From: an uncultured Cytophagales bacterium
Lineage (GTDB): Bacteria; Bacteroidota; Bacteroidia; Cytophagales; Thermonemataceae
Direction: 5' to 3'
Assembly: GCA_938002655.1 (NCBI GenBank)
Contig: CALLAC010000008.1
Coordinates: 106,252 to 170,251, forward strand
DNA length: 64,000 nucleotides
The notes under the pieces are model-generated. The model was not told where the DNA came from and ran no database searches. It saw only the letters and a list, made by a program, of their open reading frames with translations. The position numbers and the translations under genes are program-made. Every line of letters starts with the position of its first letter. Within the stretch, counting starts at the first letter, position 1. Below, in pieces: positions 1 through 9,038 of this stretch.

Positions 1-24
1 GGCAATCGCAATAATTTTACCCAT
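1..24 (-). CDS. Start of a ParA/Soj-like ATPase gene (partial, runs off the window)
   Basis: The minus strand reads MGKIIAIA from an ATG at 22-24 to the window edge. This octapeptide is the usual beginning of ParA/Soj chromosome-partitioning ATPases, just ahead of the deviant Walker A motif, which would lie outside the window. Only eight codons are visible, so the call rests on this short match. The gene is divergent from the peptide-binding lipoprotein at 287. Confidence 0.45.
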
Positions 25-198
25 AATATTTTAGAGATAGAGTATGCAGTAAAGGTAAATACTTGAATTTAAGAATTTTAAACCTGTAAACAAATGAAAA
101 TGCCAAATAAGCTAACATATTTTGCTGTTCAAAAATAAATAAATTTGGGAAAAAATGTTTTTTTTTGAAAAAAGTTTAGTTTGCTTTTCAAAAAAATA

Positions 199-206
199 TA
201 TCTTTG
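199..206 (+). promoter_or_regulatory. Candidate Bacteroidota -7 promoter box
   Basis: TATCTTTG matches the Bacteroidota -7 consensus TAnnTTTG. A TTTG lies 15 bp upstream at 180-183, which is closer than the 17-23 bp usually described for the -33 element. It would drive the lipoprotein gene at 287 with a leader of roughly 75 nt. Confidence 0.4.
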
Positions 207-286
207 CAGAAGTTTGAAACTGCAAAAGTATTTTAAAAATCGCTTGCAAATATAGGAAATTTGTTCAAATTTACCTTAAAAATTTT

Positions 287-1978
287 ATGATGAGATTATA
301 TCTTTCGTTTGTGGCACTAGTGTTGCTACTGGCTTCTTGTGGCAACCAAAACAGCGATAGTGGAAAGAAAATTTTCCGCTATAATCAAACAGGTGGCTTA
401 AACTCTTTGGACCCCGCACAAGCTCGAAACCGTGCCGCTATTTGGGCTACTACACAAATTTTTAATGGATTGCTAGAACTTGACGAAAATATGCTTCCTA
501 CGCAATCTATTGCAGAGGCATATCGTTGGGATAGCACCGAAACTATCTATACCTTTATTATTCGAAAAGGGGTGCATTTTCATGATGACCCTTGCTTCCC
601 CAATGGTATTGGTAGAGAAGTTACCGCCGATGACTTTGTGTATAGTTTCAAACGTATTTTAAGTGCCAAAACACGCAGCACAGGAGCCTGGATTTTCAGG
701 GACAAAGTTCACCCCAATCCTGATTCTGCTTTTGTAGCTTTGGATAGATATACTTTGCAAATTCGCCTGCAACGCAGATTTCATCCGTTCCTTTCCATTC
801 TTACCATGCCTTATGCTTTTGTAGTACCTTATGAAGCTATTGAAAAATACGGCGATGATTTTCGCTCTCATCCCGTAGGTACGGGTCCTTTTAAGTTCAG
901 AGAATGGAAAGAAGGAGAGCGTTTAGTGTTGGATAGAAACCCTCATTATTGGAAAAAAGATGCAGATGGAAGGCAATTGCCTTTTCTTGATGGAGTAGAA
1001 GTTCGTTTTATCAACGACCCTAATACCGCTTACAGAGAATTTACAGCAGGAAAGCTGGATTTTATTGTAGGTCTTTCCGAAAATGCTAAAGAAATGATTG
1101 CCAACGGCAAAATTAAAGAAGAATTCAAGAAAAAATATAACATAGATAAAGTTCCTTACATGAATACCGAATATATCGGTTTTCAATTGGACCCTGCCGC
1201 TTATAAAGGTGATACTACACATCCTTTCTTGAAAAAGAAATTCCGTCAGGCTATTAGTTATGCTATCGATAGAGATCAAATCGTGAATATTATTCGTAAT
1301 GGATTAGGAGTTTCAGGTAATTCAGGAATAACGCCCGTTGCTCTACCTTCTTTCGATTCTGTAGTAGTGAAAGGTTATAGCTACAATCCCGAAAAAGCCA
1401 AACAACTCTTAAAAGAACTTGGCTATGAAGGTGGTAAAGGATTACCTAAACTTAAATTACAAACTTATACTACTGATAAAGAAATTGCCGAAAATATTGC
1501 CAAAAACTTGAAAGATATTGGTATTGAGGTAGAAATAGAAATGAATATGTTTGTAAAGCATCAGCAAACGGTTGATGAAGGCAAATCATTATTTTTCAGA
1601 GGTTCTTGGCTCGGCGATTACCCCAACGCAGAAAACTACTTTGCAATGTTTTATAGCAAAAACTTTTCGCCTTCTGGGCCCAACAAAACGCATTTTGTAA
1701 ATAAAGAATTCGATAGATTATACGTAGAAGCCCAAGAAAAAGATGACCATGACGAAGATCATCATTTGCTGTATCAGTATTATCATAAAATGGATAATAT
1801 CATTGTGGAGGAGTGTCCGATTGTTGTATTGTATTACGACGAAATTTTAAGAATTTACAGCAAAAAAATCAAAGGATTGAAAACTAACTCTAGCAATATG
1901 CTGATTTTAGAAAATGTAGATTTTGCAAAACCAGGAGAAGAAAATACCGCCGAAAAGAAAGCTACAGCCAAAAAATAA
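287..1978 (+). CDS. Peptide/nickel ABC transporter substrate-binding lipoprotein (SBP family 5)
   Basis: A 563-residue extracytoplasmic solute-binding protein of the OppA/DppA type (SBP_bac_5). It starts with a short hydrophobic signal and a lipobox LASC, giving lipidation at about Cys18. The body has family features: the early segment LNSLDPAQARN, then 'TADDFVYSFKRIL', and 'HPVGTGPFKFREW' near residue 200. Family members bind oligopeptides or related ligands and hand them to a membrane permease. No permease or ATPase gene lies beside it, so partners must be encoded elsewhere. The Lys/Ala-rich C-terminal tail is low complexity. The gene stands alone between a divergent parA-like gene and a convergent slyD-like gene, with a hairpin just after its stop. 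The exact ligand is unknown. Confidence 0.9.
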   Translation: MMRLYLSFVALVLLLASCGNQNSDSGKKIFRYNQTGGLNSLDPAQARNRAAIWATTQIFNGLLELDENMLPTQSIAEAYRWDSTETIYTFIIRKGVHFHDDPCFPNGIGREVTADDFVYSFKRILSAKTRSTGAWIFRDKVHPNPDSAFVALDRYTLQIRLQRRFHPFLSILTMPYAFVVPYEAIEKYGDDFRSHPVGTGPFKFREWKEGERLVLDRNPHYWKKDADGRQLPFLDGVEVRFINDPNTAYREFTAGKLDFIVGLSENAKEMIANGKIKEEFKKKYNIDKVPYMNTEYIGFQLDPAAYKGDTTHPFLKKKFRQAISYAIDRDQIVNIIRNGLGVSGNSGITPVALPSFDSVVVKGYSYNPEKAKQLLKELGYEGGKGLPKLKLQTYTTDKEIAENIAKNLKDIGIEVEIEMNMFVKHQQTVDEGKSLFFRGSWLGDYPNAENYFAMFYSKNFSPSGPNKTHFVNKEFDRLYVEAQEKDDHDEDHHLLYQYYHKMDNIIVEECPIVVLYYDEILRIYSKKIKGLKTNSSNMLILENVDFAKPGEENTAEKKATAKK

Positions 1979-2000
1979 TCAGCTTGCTTACAAAAAAATC

Positions 2001-2030
2001 AAGGGTTTCGCTTGTGATAGCGAAGCCCTT
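2001..2030 (+). terminator. Hairpin terminator after the peptide-binding lipoprotein gene
   Basis: Arms 2001-2012 and 2019-2030 form a 12-bp stem with a 6-nt loop. The single non-Watson-Crick position is a G-U wobble in plus-strand RNA but a mismatch on the minus strand, which favours action on the plus-strand transcript. The T tract after it is weak. Confidence 0.6.
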
Positions 2031-2060
2031 TGCCTTACAAAAATAATAAAAGCCAACTTT

Positions 2061-2519
2061 TTAGTCAAAGAATACCAAACCACTTTTTTTAGGATTGATT
2101 TCTACAAGTTGTACCTCAAAAATAAGGTCTTTACCTGCTAGCGGATGGTTAGCATCTATGGTTACGGTTTCTTCATTTACGGCAGTCATTACTGCAGGAA
2201 TCTGCCCACCATTGGCTAAATTGATGGCAAGTTGTGTGCCAACTTCCAAAGGCATACCAAAAGGTAACTGACTTTTGGGAACTTCTAAAATCATTTCTTC
2301 TAAAACTTCGCCATATCCCAACTCACAAGGCACTTGAATACTCTTTTTTTCTCCTACTTCCATTCCCAAAATACCTTGCTCAAAACCAGGAATCATTTGT
2401 CCTTCGCCCATTGTAAATTCAAGAGGCTCTCTACCGAGCGAAGAATCAAAGATTTCCCCTGTGCTTAATCTGCCCGTGTAATGAACTCTTACCACGTGCC
2501 CATTTTCTACTTTTTGCAT
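2061..2519 (-). CDS. FKBP-type peptidyl-prolyl cis-trans isomerase, SlyD-like
   Basis: A 152-residue protein with the FKBP fold start 'VHYTGRLSTGEIFDSS' at about residues 12-27 and the segment 'MIPGFEQGILGMEVGEKK' at 42-59. An insert-in-flap chaperone region of the SlyD type follows, then 'NHPLAGKDLIFEVQLV' near the C-terminus. SlyD proteins isomerise prolyl bonds and act as folding helpers in the cytoplasm. The His/Cys-rich metal-binding tail of E. coli SlyD is absent, so this is the short form. No signal peptide is visible. The gene is monocistronic and convergent with the lipoprotein gene upstream in the window. Confidence 0.92.
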   Translation of the reverse strand: MQKVENGHVVRVHYTGRLSTGEIFDSSLGREPLEFTMGEGQMIPGFEQGILGMEVGEKKSIQVPCELGYGEVLEEMILEVPKSQLPFGMPLEVGTQLAINLANGGQIPAVMTAVNEETVTIDANHPLAGKDLIFEVQLVEINPKKSGLVFFD

Positions 2520-2620
2520 AAAATAATGAAATTTGATTGTAAAAGCTCAAAAATATAAAATTCGGGACTTTTTTGCAAGAGATTTTTTGTTTTTCATTTT
2601 ATTTGGCATAGATTTAACAT

Positions 2621-2628
2621 TACCTTTG
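2621..2628 (+). promoter_or_regulatory. Candidate -7 promoter box for the lamin-tail protein gene
   Basis: TACCTTTG fits TAnnTTTG. A TTTG occurs at 2602-2605, again exactly 15 bp upstream, the same geometry as the box at 199-206. The coding start is about 50 nt downstream. Confidence 0.4.
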
Positions 2629-2678
2629 TATTTTGTAAATGTTTTTTTCGTATATTGTTGCAATTTTAGCGGTATTAT

Positions 2679-5600
2679 ATGAAAAAAGTTCTACTCTTGG
2701 GCTTCTTATATCTGCTTACACACGTATCAACGGCTCAACTGATACGATTCAGTTTTACGGGAGCTACGGGAACACCTGCAACTTTCCCTGCTGATGCTCA
2801 GCCCACCAATGGCTCGGTAACAGATTTTAGCCGTAGTACAAGTATTACGCCGATTACTTCATCAGACAATTTTGGGGCAAGTGCTTGGAATGTAGTTTCA
2901 TTAGACCTGAACCGATACTTCTCTTTCACGATAACAGCCAATCCAGGATTTGTGCTGAACCTTTCGAGTTTTGAACTTGATGAAGTGCGTAGTGCTACGG
3001 GTCCTACACAATGGGTTTTGCGTTCCAGTCGTGATGGGTTTAGCACCGATTTGGGTACTTATACCAATACAGGTACAAGTTTGCTTACCAATCGTGTCAT
3101 TGCTTTGGACGAAAATTTTTACAACGTTTCAGGTAGCATAGAATTTCGAATATATGCCTTCGGAGCAAGTAGTGCCGCAGGTACTTGGCGGGTGGATAAC
3201 GTAGAGGTCTTCGGCTCTATTTCAACGCCTGATATTATCCCACCTACCCTGATAAGTGCTTCTACACTTGTAAATAACCAACTTGATGTATTTTTTAGTG
3301 AAAGTGTAACGCTAACTTCTGCTCAAAATCCTACTAATTATAGTGTAAGCGGCGGCATAGGCACGCCGCTGACAGCTACTCGCAACCCAACTAATTTTTC
3401 GCAAGTTACGCTTACTTTCGCTACTCCATTTGTAAACAATCAAACTTACACTATCACGGCAAACAATATTGTAGATTTTGCCTCCAATACACAAAGCTCT
3501 ACGCAAACAAATTTTACCTATTTGGAAATTTCAACGGCTTTGCCTCGCGATATTATTATCAATGAAATCATGGCAGATGAAACGCCTGTGGTCGGGCTTC
3601 CTGCCTCCGAGTATGTAGAGTTGTATAATCGTTCTGATAAAAATATCAATCTAAAAAATTGGACGCTCAATACGCGAACTATCACTACAAACGATTTTAT
3701 TCTTCAACCGAACCAATACGTACTGCTTTGTCCGCAGGCAAATGCTTCGCTTTTTTCAAGTTTTGGAACAGTGATAGGTATGCCTTCTTGGGATGTGCTG
3801 ACTAACTCGGGAGAAACTGTTACCCTACGAGATAACCCCAACAACACGGATATTGATGCAGTTACCTATGCACTTTCTTGGTACAGAAATCCTGCCAAAG
3901 ACGATGGCGGCTGGAGCTTGGAACTTATCAACCCTACGCTCCCTTGCAGTGATGAAAACAACTGGATAGCTTCCAATCATCCTCTTGGTGGAACACCTGC
4001 ACAACCCAATTCGGTGCTTGATAACACTCCCGATACACAAGCCCCACGCATAAGCAGTACGGCTATTCCTGCCCCTAACATAGTGCGTATTGTATTCAAT
4101 GAACCCATGAATCAAAGCTCTCTGCTCTCGGCAACTTACAATTTCTCAGGAGGTGTGAGTGTAAGTTCGGTAACAGCGATTAGCGACAAAGAGGTACAAC
4201 TAAATTTGAGTAGTAATCTTGTGGCAGGTGATATTTATACGCTTACACTCAATGGATTGACAGATTGTGTGGGGAATGCGTTGCAAGCCAACACCCAATT
4301 GCAATTAGGCTTGGGGCTTACACCTACTTTTCATCAAGTAATTATCACTGAAATTTTTGCTGACCCCGACCCACGCGTAGGGCTTCCCGAACAAGAATAC
4401 ATAGAACTCTACAACCGAACCAATAAAGTAATCAGTTTGCAAGGGTGCAAACTGCTGGATAACACAAGCTCTGTAACGCTTCCTGCTATCAACATTTTGC
4501 CTAATCAGTACATTACTTTGGTAAATGCGAGTGTTATCAACGATTTTTCGGCATATAGCAATGTGTATGGTATTAGTGGAATGGTAAGCCTGAATAATAG
4601 CGGTGAGCGATTGAGCCTTATAGCACCAAACGGCAGTCAGATTTTTACAGTAAATTATAGTGATAGCTGGTATAAAGATGCTACCAAAAAGCAAGGCGGC
4701 TGGTCTTTGGAAATGATTGATACTGATAACCCTTGTGGAGAAGTAGATAACTGGACTGCCTCTATAAACCCTAATGGTGGAACGCCTTCGGCTGAAAATT
4801 CTGTAAAAGAAGCTCGCCCTGATAATATTCCGCCTCGCCTGCTTCGTGCCGATGCTGTTGACAATACTACGGTTATTTTGAGTTTTAATGAACGCTTGGA
4901 TAGTACTTTTGCCGCCAACGCTCTCTATACCATTGACAAAGGTATCAGTGTGCAAACTCGTACTGTAATAGCTCCCGATTTCAAAAAAGTACGCCTTATG
5001 CTTTCACCTGCTCTGCAAAATCGTGAAAAGTATCGGGTGGTAGTGCAAAGCCTGACTGATTGTGCAGGAAATTTGATTGCAGAAGCAAATTTTGCCGATT
5101 TTGGCGTAGCTGAACAAGCCGATTCGCTGGATATTGTACTCAACGAAGTACTTTTCAATCCTTATGCAGGCGGAAATGATTTTGTAGAGCTATACAATAA
5201 CTCAGAAAAATACATCAATTTGAAAAATTGGTCGCTGGCTCGCATACGCAACGATGCTGTGGATAGCCAAAAAAGCATTACAGACGAAGACTACGTACTC
5301 GCTCCTCGCAGTTATGTAGCTATTTCCGATAATATTTTGAACATTCAGCAAAACTATCCGCTTTCCGAAGGTAAGCCAATGCTTCAAACGCCTTCTTCTT
5401 TGCCTGCTTTTACAAGCCAAAGAGATGTAGTATTGGTTATCAATAATTTGAACAAAATTGTAGAACGCTTTGATTACGACGAAAAAATGCACTTCAAACT
5501 GCTTGACAATGTGAAAGGCGTTTCATTAGAACGTTTAGGCTTTGATTTACCTACAAATGACCCGAATTCTTGGTTTTCGGCCGCAAGTAGTGTAGGCTTT

Positions 5601-5966
5601 GCCACACCAGGCTACGAAAATTCACAAAATAAACTCTACCAAAGTCAAACCGGAGAAATTACAATTGTTCCGAAGGTTTTTACTCCCAACAACGACGGAC
5701 AAGCAGACTTTACAAGTATTAACTTTAAGTTTTCGGGGCAAGGAAATGTAGCCAATGTAATTGTTTACGATGCACAAGGGCGAGCAGTGCGTTATTTGGC
5801 AAGAAATCAGACTTTGCCCAATGAAGGCTCTTTACTCTGGGACGGCACCAATGAAGAAAAAAAACGTGTCTTACCCGGTTATTATGTCGTAGTTTTTGAA
5901 ATTTTCAATCTTTCGGGCAAAAAGGAAACCTACAAAGAAACCGTTGCGGTAGTAGGAAAATTTTAG
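2679..5966 (+). CDS. Large secreted lamin-tail-domain protein with Ig-like modules
   Basis: A 1095-residue exported protein with a signal peptide (about residues 1-19, ending in TAQ). After an N-terminal domain of about 160 residues, it shows three alternating modules: a SbsA-like Ig domain (starting near 186, 452 and 716) followed by a lamin-tail domain (starting near 288, 552 and 817). The lamin-tail domains are marked by 'INEIMADE', 'ITEIFADPDPR' and 'LNEVLFNP', each followed by E-Y/F-(V/I)-E-L-Y-N. The C-terminal ~100 residues ('PKVFTPNNDGQADFTS' onward) resemble the FlgD-Ig/CHU_C type found at the end of T9SS cargo. It is probably a cell-surface protein. Lamin-tail domains in bacteria often accompany secreted nucleases, and an EEP-family gene follows 73 nt downstream. 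Confidence 0.85.
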   Translation: MKKVLLLGFLYLLTHVSTAQLIRFSFTGATGTPATFPADAQPTNGSVTDFSRSTSITPITSSDNFGASAWNVVSLDLNRYFSFTITANPGFVLNLSSFELDEVRSATGPTQWVLRSSRDGFSTDLGTYTNTGTSLLTNRVIALDENFYNVSGSIEFRIYAFGASSAAGTWRVDNVEVFGSISTPDIIPPTLISASTLVNNQLDVFFSESVTLTSAQNPTNYSVSGGIGTPLTATRNPTNFSQVTLTFATPFVNNQTYTITANNIVDFASNTQSSTQTNFTYLEISTALPRDIIINEIMADETPVVGLPASEYVELYNRSDKNINLKNWTLNTRTITTNDFILQPNQYVLLCPQANASLFSSFGTVIGMPSWDVLTNSGETVTLRDNPNNTDIDAVTYALSWYRNPAKDDGGWSLELINPTLPCSDENNWIASNHPLGGTPAQPNSVLDNTPDTQAPRISSTAIPAPNIVRIVFNEPMNQSSLLSATYNFSGGVSVSSVTAISDKEVQLNLSSNLVAGDIYTLTLNGLTDCVGNALQANTQLQLGLGLTPTFHQVIITEIFADPDPRVGLPEQEYIELYNRTNKVISLQGCKLLDNTSSVTLPAINILPNQYITLVNASVINDFSAYSNVYGISGMVSLNNSGERLSLIAPNGSQIFTVNYSDSWYKDATKKQGGWSLEMIDTDNPCGEVDNWTASINPNGGTPSAENSVKEARPDNIPPRLLRADAVDNTTVILSFNERLDSTFAANALYTIDKGISVQTRTVIAPDFKKVRLMLSPALQNREKYRVVVQSLTDCAGNLIAEANFADFGVAEQADSLDIVLNEVLFNPYAGGNDFVELYNNSEKYINLKNWSLARIRNDAVDSQKSITDEDYVLAPRSYVAISDNILNIQQNYPLSEGKPMLQTPSSLPAFTSQRDVVLVINNLNKIVERFDYDEKMHFKLLDNVKGVSLERLGFDLPTNDPNSWFSAASSVGFATPGYENSQNKLYQSQTGEITIVPKVFTPNNDGQADFTSINFKFSGQGNVANVIVYDAQGRAVRYLARNQTLPNEGSLLWDGTNEEKKRVLPGYYVVVFEIFNLSGKKETYKETVAVVGKF

Positions 5967-6039
5967 AGATTTTGAGCTTTTCTAAAATAATTTTTCCCAA
6001 AAGTATTCGTTCATAAATTGTAAATACACCATTTTGCCT

Positions 6040-7092
6040 ATGCGTTTTATGTTGCTTTTTTTAGCTTTTGCCGTTTTTACTTCTGTGCTTGCACAGAAAA
6101 ATTCCAAGAAAAAAATACCCAAAAATGTACTTACAGTTGCATTTTATAACCAAGAAAATCTTTTTGATACCGAAGATGACCCAACAATCGATGACTCGGA
6201 GTTTCTGCCTACTTCTGCCAATCAGTGGGACGAGGCAAAGTATCGGAAAAAACTTGCCAATATGGCGTATGCCATTAGTACCATAGGGCAAAACGCCCCT
6301 GATATTTTAGGACTTTGTGAAGTTGAAAACAGAAAAGTACTGGAAGATTTAGTGAAAGAGAAAAGTATCGCTAAATATAATTACAGCATTGTGCATTACA
6401 ATTCACCCGACGAAAGAGGAATAGATGTGGCTTTGCTTTATAAAAAAGATGTCTTTACACCTTTCGCCGATAAAGCTATTCGTATCGAGCTACCCAATAA
6501 TGATAAAACCCGCGATGTACTACTGGTTTCGGGAATTTTGGGAAAAAAAGATACACTTCACGTTTTTGTAGTGCATTTTCCTTCTCGTAGAGGAGGGTTG
6601 GAAGCCAGCGAACCTCGTAGAATAATAGCCGCTACCAAAGTACGGCAAGCGGTAGATTCACTTTTACAGAAAAATCCTAAAAGCAATATCGTTTTGATGG
6701 GCGATTGGAACGATGAGCCCGATAATAAAAGCATCGTAGAAGTTTTGAAAGCAAAAGGAGATATGCAAAACTTACAATCAGGCGATTTGTTCAATCCTAT
6801 GGCTCGGCTCAAAGCCGAAGGAATGGGCTCTCATGCTCATTACAATAGGCAGGAGAAAAAAGTAGAATGGAATGTGCTCGACCAAATTATTTTATCGCAA
6901 AATTTACTTGACCGAAAAAGTAAATTGCAGTATCTACCAAACTCGGCTACTATCCATAAGCCCGATTTTCTTTTGCAACAACAACCACCCCAATACAAAG
7001 GGCAACCTTTGCGAACTTTTGCAGGAAAGCAATATTTAGCAGGATATAGCGACCATTTTCCTGTGTTTGTGTATCTGAAAACGAGAAAATAA
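6040..7092 (+). CDS. Secreted endonuclease/exonuclease/phosphatase (EEP) family protein
   Basis: A 350-residue protein with a signal peptide (about 1-18, ending LAQ). EEP catalytic blocks appear in order: 'YNQENLFD', 'GLCEVEN' (metal-binding Glu), 'RGIDVALLYKK', 'VVHFPSRRGG', 'MGDWNDEP' and the terminal 'YSDHFPVFV' (catalytic Asp-His). The fold covers DNase I-like nucleases and phosphodiesterases, so the substrate is not decided by sequence. The ATG at 6040 is preferred over an in-frame TTG at 6034 because it starts directly at the signal peptide. It lies downstream of the lamin-tail protein and 1 nt before the next gene, consistent with a short operon. Confidence 0.88.
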   Translation: MRFMLLFLAFAVFTSVLAQKNSKKKIPKNVLTVAFYNQENLFDTEDDPTIDDSEFLPTSANQWDEAKYRKKLANMAYAISTIGQNAPDILGLCEVENRKVLEDLVKEKSIAKYNYSIVHYNSPDERGIDVALLYKKDVFTPFADKAIRIELPNNDKTRDVLLVSGILGKKDTLHVFVVHFPSRRGGLEASEPRRIIAATKVRQAVDSLLQKNPKSNIVLMGDWNDEPDNKSIVEVLKAKGDMQNLQSGDLFNPMARLKAEGMGSHAHYNRQEKKVEWNVLDQIILSQNLLDRKSKLQYLPNSATIHKPDFLLQQQPPQYKGQPLRTFAGKQYLAGYSDHFPVFVYLKTRK

Positions 7093-7093
7093 C

Positions 7094-7336
7094 ATGCAAG
7101 TCAGTGTAGAGTTGAGCCTTTATCCTTTAAACAACGATTTTGAGCAAATAATTTTAGATTTCATTGAAAAGCTCAAAGACAGCTCTTTGGAAGTGCAGAC
7201 CAACGGAATGAGTACGCAAGTTTTTGGTGAAATGGATATAATTATGGAAAAAATTGGAAAAGCAATGAAAGAAGTTTATGCCGAAAACAAAGCAATATTA
7301 GTCATGAAAATGGGGAAAGGAACATTGAAATTATAG
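7094..7336 (+). CDS. Thiamine-binding YkoF/MTH1187-like (DUF77) small protein
   Basis: An 80-residue protein starting MQVSVELSLYPL, the typical first beta strand of the MTH1187/YkoF-like family. The pattern 'TNGMSTQVFGEMDIIMEKI' follows. Some members bind thiamine or related pyrimidines; others have no known ligand, so no substrate is assigned. It follows the EEP gene by one nucleotide (TAA-C-ATG) and is followed by a strong hairpin, so it looks like the last gene of that transcript. No signal peptide is present. Confidence 0.75.
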   Translation: MQVSVELSLYPLNNDFEQIILDFIEKLKDSSLEVQTNGMSTQVFGEMDIIMEKIGKAMKEVYAENKAILVMKMGKGTLKL

Positions 7337-7395
7337 TTGCAAGGGAATAAAAGAGCGTGATTTTTTCTTTTTCAAGAAGCATAGAAAAATTTTTG

Positions 7396-7440
7396 AGCGA
7401 CAACATCACTATCAGCAATGTTGTCGCTTTAATTTTATTT
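7396..7440 (+). terminator. Rho-independent terminator after the EEP/YkoF-like operon
   Basis: A perfect 11-bp inverted repeat (7396-7406 with 7418-7428, 11-nt loop) is followed by a T-rich tract up to 7440. It lies between the convergent YkoF-like gene and nuoF. Confidence 0.8.
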
Positions 7441-7581
7441 GTAATTATTTGCGTTCAAAAGGGTTTGATGTTCAAGTTTTTAAGAACTTTGCTACTTATC
7501 TTTGTATTGGATATCGGTGCTACAAAGTCTTGTTTCCTTTTCCCTATTGCAAACTATACCCAAACAATCAATTCTACTTTT

Positions 7582-8925
7582 CTATACTGCCACAGGCATA
7601 CCCTGATAAACAGCGCCTTTTTTAGTAGCTTCGTGAGGATATTTGACATGCCATTCAAATTCATCTCTGAAATGCCTTATTGCCGATTGTACAGGCCAAG
7701 CCGCCGCTTCGCCCAAAGGGCAAATCGTTTTGCCTTCAATATTATTGGCAATACCTAGGAGTAAATCTATATCTTGCATTGTACCTTTTCCATATTCTAT
7801 TTTGTGTAAAACCTTTTCAAGCCAACCTGTACCTTCACGACAAGGACTGCACTGCCCGCATGATTCGTGATGATAGAACTTGGCAAGGCTTAATGTATTT
7901 TTTACAATACACACGGTTTCGTCCATTACTATAAATCCACCTGAGCCGAGCATAGTACCTGTCTGAAAACCTCCATCATTGAGCGATTCATAAGTCATAA
8001 GTCTTGGTTCGCCTTTGGCAGTTTTGAGTATTAGGTGAGCAGGCAATACAGGCACCGAAGAACCTCCTGCAATCACTGCTTTTAGTTTCTTTCCGTTTCT
8101 AATGCCTCCACAATATTCATCAGAATAAATAAACTCTTCCACAGGCACTCCGAGCTCAATTTCATAAACGCCAGGCTTGTTGATATGCCCGCAAGCCGAA
8201 AAGAGTTTTGTTCCTGTACTTTTGCCAATACCGATTTTAGCATACTCTTCGCCGCCGTTATTTACTATCCAAGAAACAGAGGCAATAGTTTCTACATTAT
8301 TCACCACCGTAGGGCAATCATACAAACCTTTTACAGCAGGAAAAGGGGGTTTGTTGCGAGGATTGCCACGTTTACCTTCCAAACTTTCCAAAAGAGCTGT
8401 TTCTTCTCCACAAATGTAAGCTCCTCCGCCAGGATGTACGTATAAATCCAAACTGTAATCGGTGCCGAGAATGTTTTTACCTAAAAATCCTGCATTGTAG
8501 GCTTCGGCAATGGCTTTTTCTAAAATTTTGATTACATAGAGCATTTCACCTCTTACATAAATGTAAGAAGTTCTTGCACCTAAAGCGTAGCTAGAAACAA
8601 TCATTCCTTCGATAAGGGCATGAGGAAGGTGGCTCATCAGGTATCTATCCTTGAAAGTTCCAGGCTCGGATTCATCAGCATTACAAACTAGATAGCGAGG
8701 TACGCCTTCGGGTTTTGCTAAAAAACCCCACTTCATACCCGTAGGGAAGCCTGCTCCGCCACGCCCTCGTAAGCCCGATTTCTTGACTTCTTCTGTAACT
8801 TCATCGGGTGTCATTGTTTTGAGAGCTTTTTCTACAGCACGATAGCCCCCCATTTTGCGATACACTTCAAAGGTTTCAATTCCTGGAACGTTGATATGTT
8901 CGGTAAGAATTTTAATGCCTGCCAT
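7582..8925 (-). CDS. nuoF: NADH-quinone oxidoreductase subunit F (FMN/NADH-binding)
   Basis: A 447-residue complex I subunit that oxidises NADH through FMN and a 4Fe-4S cluster. The FMN-binding glycine-rich loop 'GLRGRGGAGFPTG' lies at 51-63, and 'PGGGAYICGEETALLESLEG' is the NADH-binding block. The cluster N3 ligands are Cys356-x2-Cys359-x2-Cys362 and Cys402. The length is normal for the family. It works with NuoE and NuoG in the peripheral arm, but neither flanks it here. nuoA and nuoB occur about 32 kb away, so the nuo genes are scattered in this genome. A possible -7 box resembling TTCATTTG lies about 50 nt upstream of the ATG. Confidence 0.97.
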   Translation of the reverse strand: MAGIKILTEHINVPGIETFEVYRKMGGYRAVEKALKTMTPDEVTEEVKKSGLRGRGGAGFPTGMKWGFLAKPEGVPRYLVCNADESEPGTFKDRYLMSHLPHALIEGMIVSSYALGARTSYIYVRGEMLYVIKILEKAIAEAYNAGFLGKNILGTDYSLDLYVHPGGGAYICGEETALLESLEGKRGNPRNKPPFPAVKGLYDCPTVVNNVETIASVSWIVNNGGEEYAKIGIGKSTGTKLFSACGHINKPGVYEIELGVPVEEFIYSDEYCGGIRNGKKLKAVIAGGSSVPVLPAHLILKTAKGEPRLMTYESLNDGGFQTGTMLGSGGFIVMDETVCIVKNTLSLAKFYHHESCGQCSPCREGTGWLEKVLHKIEYGKGTMQDIDLLLGIANNIEGKTICPLGEAAAWPVQSAIRHFRDEFEWHVKYPHEATKKGAVYQGMPVAV

Positions 8926-9038
8926 ATACTAAAAGTTTACATTAAAAAAAAATGTGCAAATGAAATGTTTTAGATTTCTCCAAAAATAAAAAAAAATGTC
9001 GGTTATCCAATTGGCATGAAGCTATTTTTTGCAAAAAT
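8926..9038. other. Short AT-rich spacer upstream of nuoF
   Basis: This holds A- and T-runs and the presumed nuoF promoter. It is the first part of a 571-bp stretch without an intact gene; the rest is the decayed gene at 9039-9427 and a terminator at 9451-9471. Confidence 0.6.

Noticed and set aside
4305..4955. Minus-strand open frame of 216 codons inside the lamin-tail gene
   Set aside because: It is fully antisense to a well-supported gene with repeated domains, and the repeated motifs of the real gene explain its length.
7357..7758. Plus-strand open frame of 133 codons overlapping the end of nuoF
   Set aside because: Most of it is antisense to the conserved C-terminal region of nuoF, and the rest spans a terminator hairpin; the translation shows no domain.
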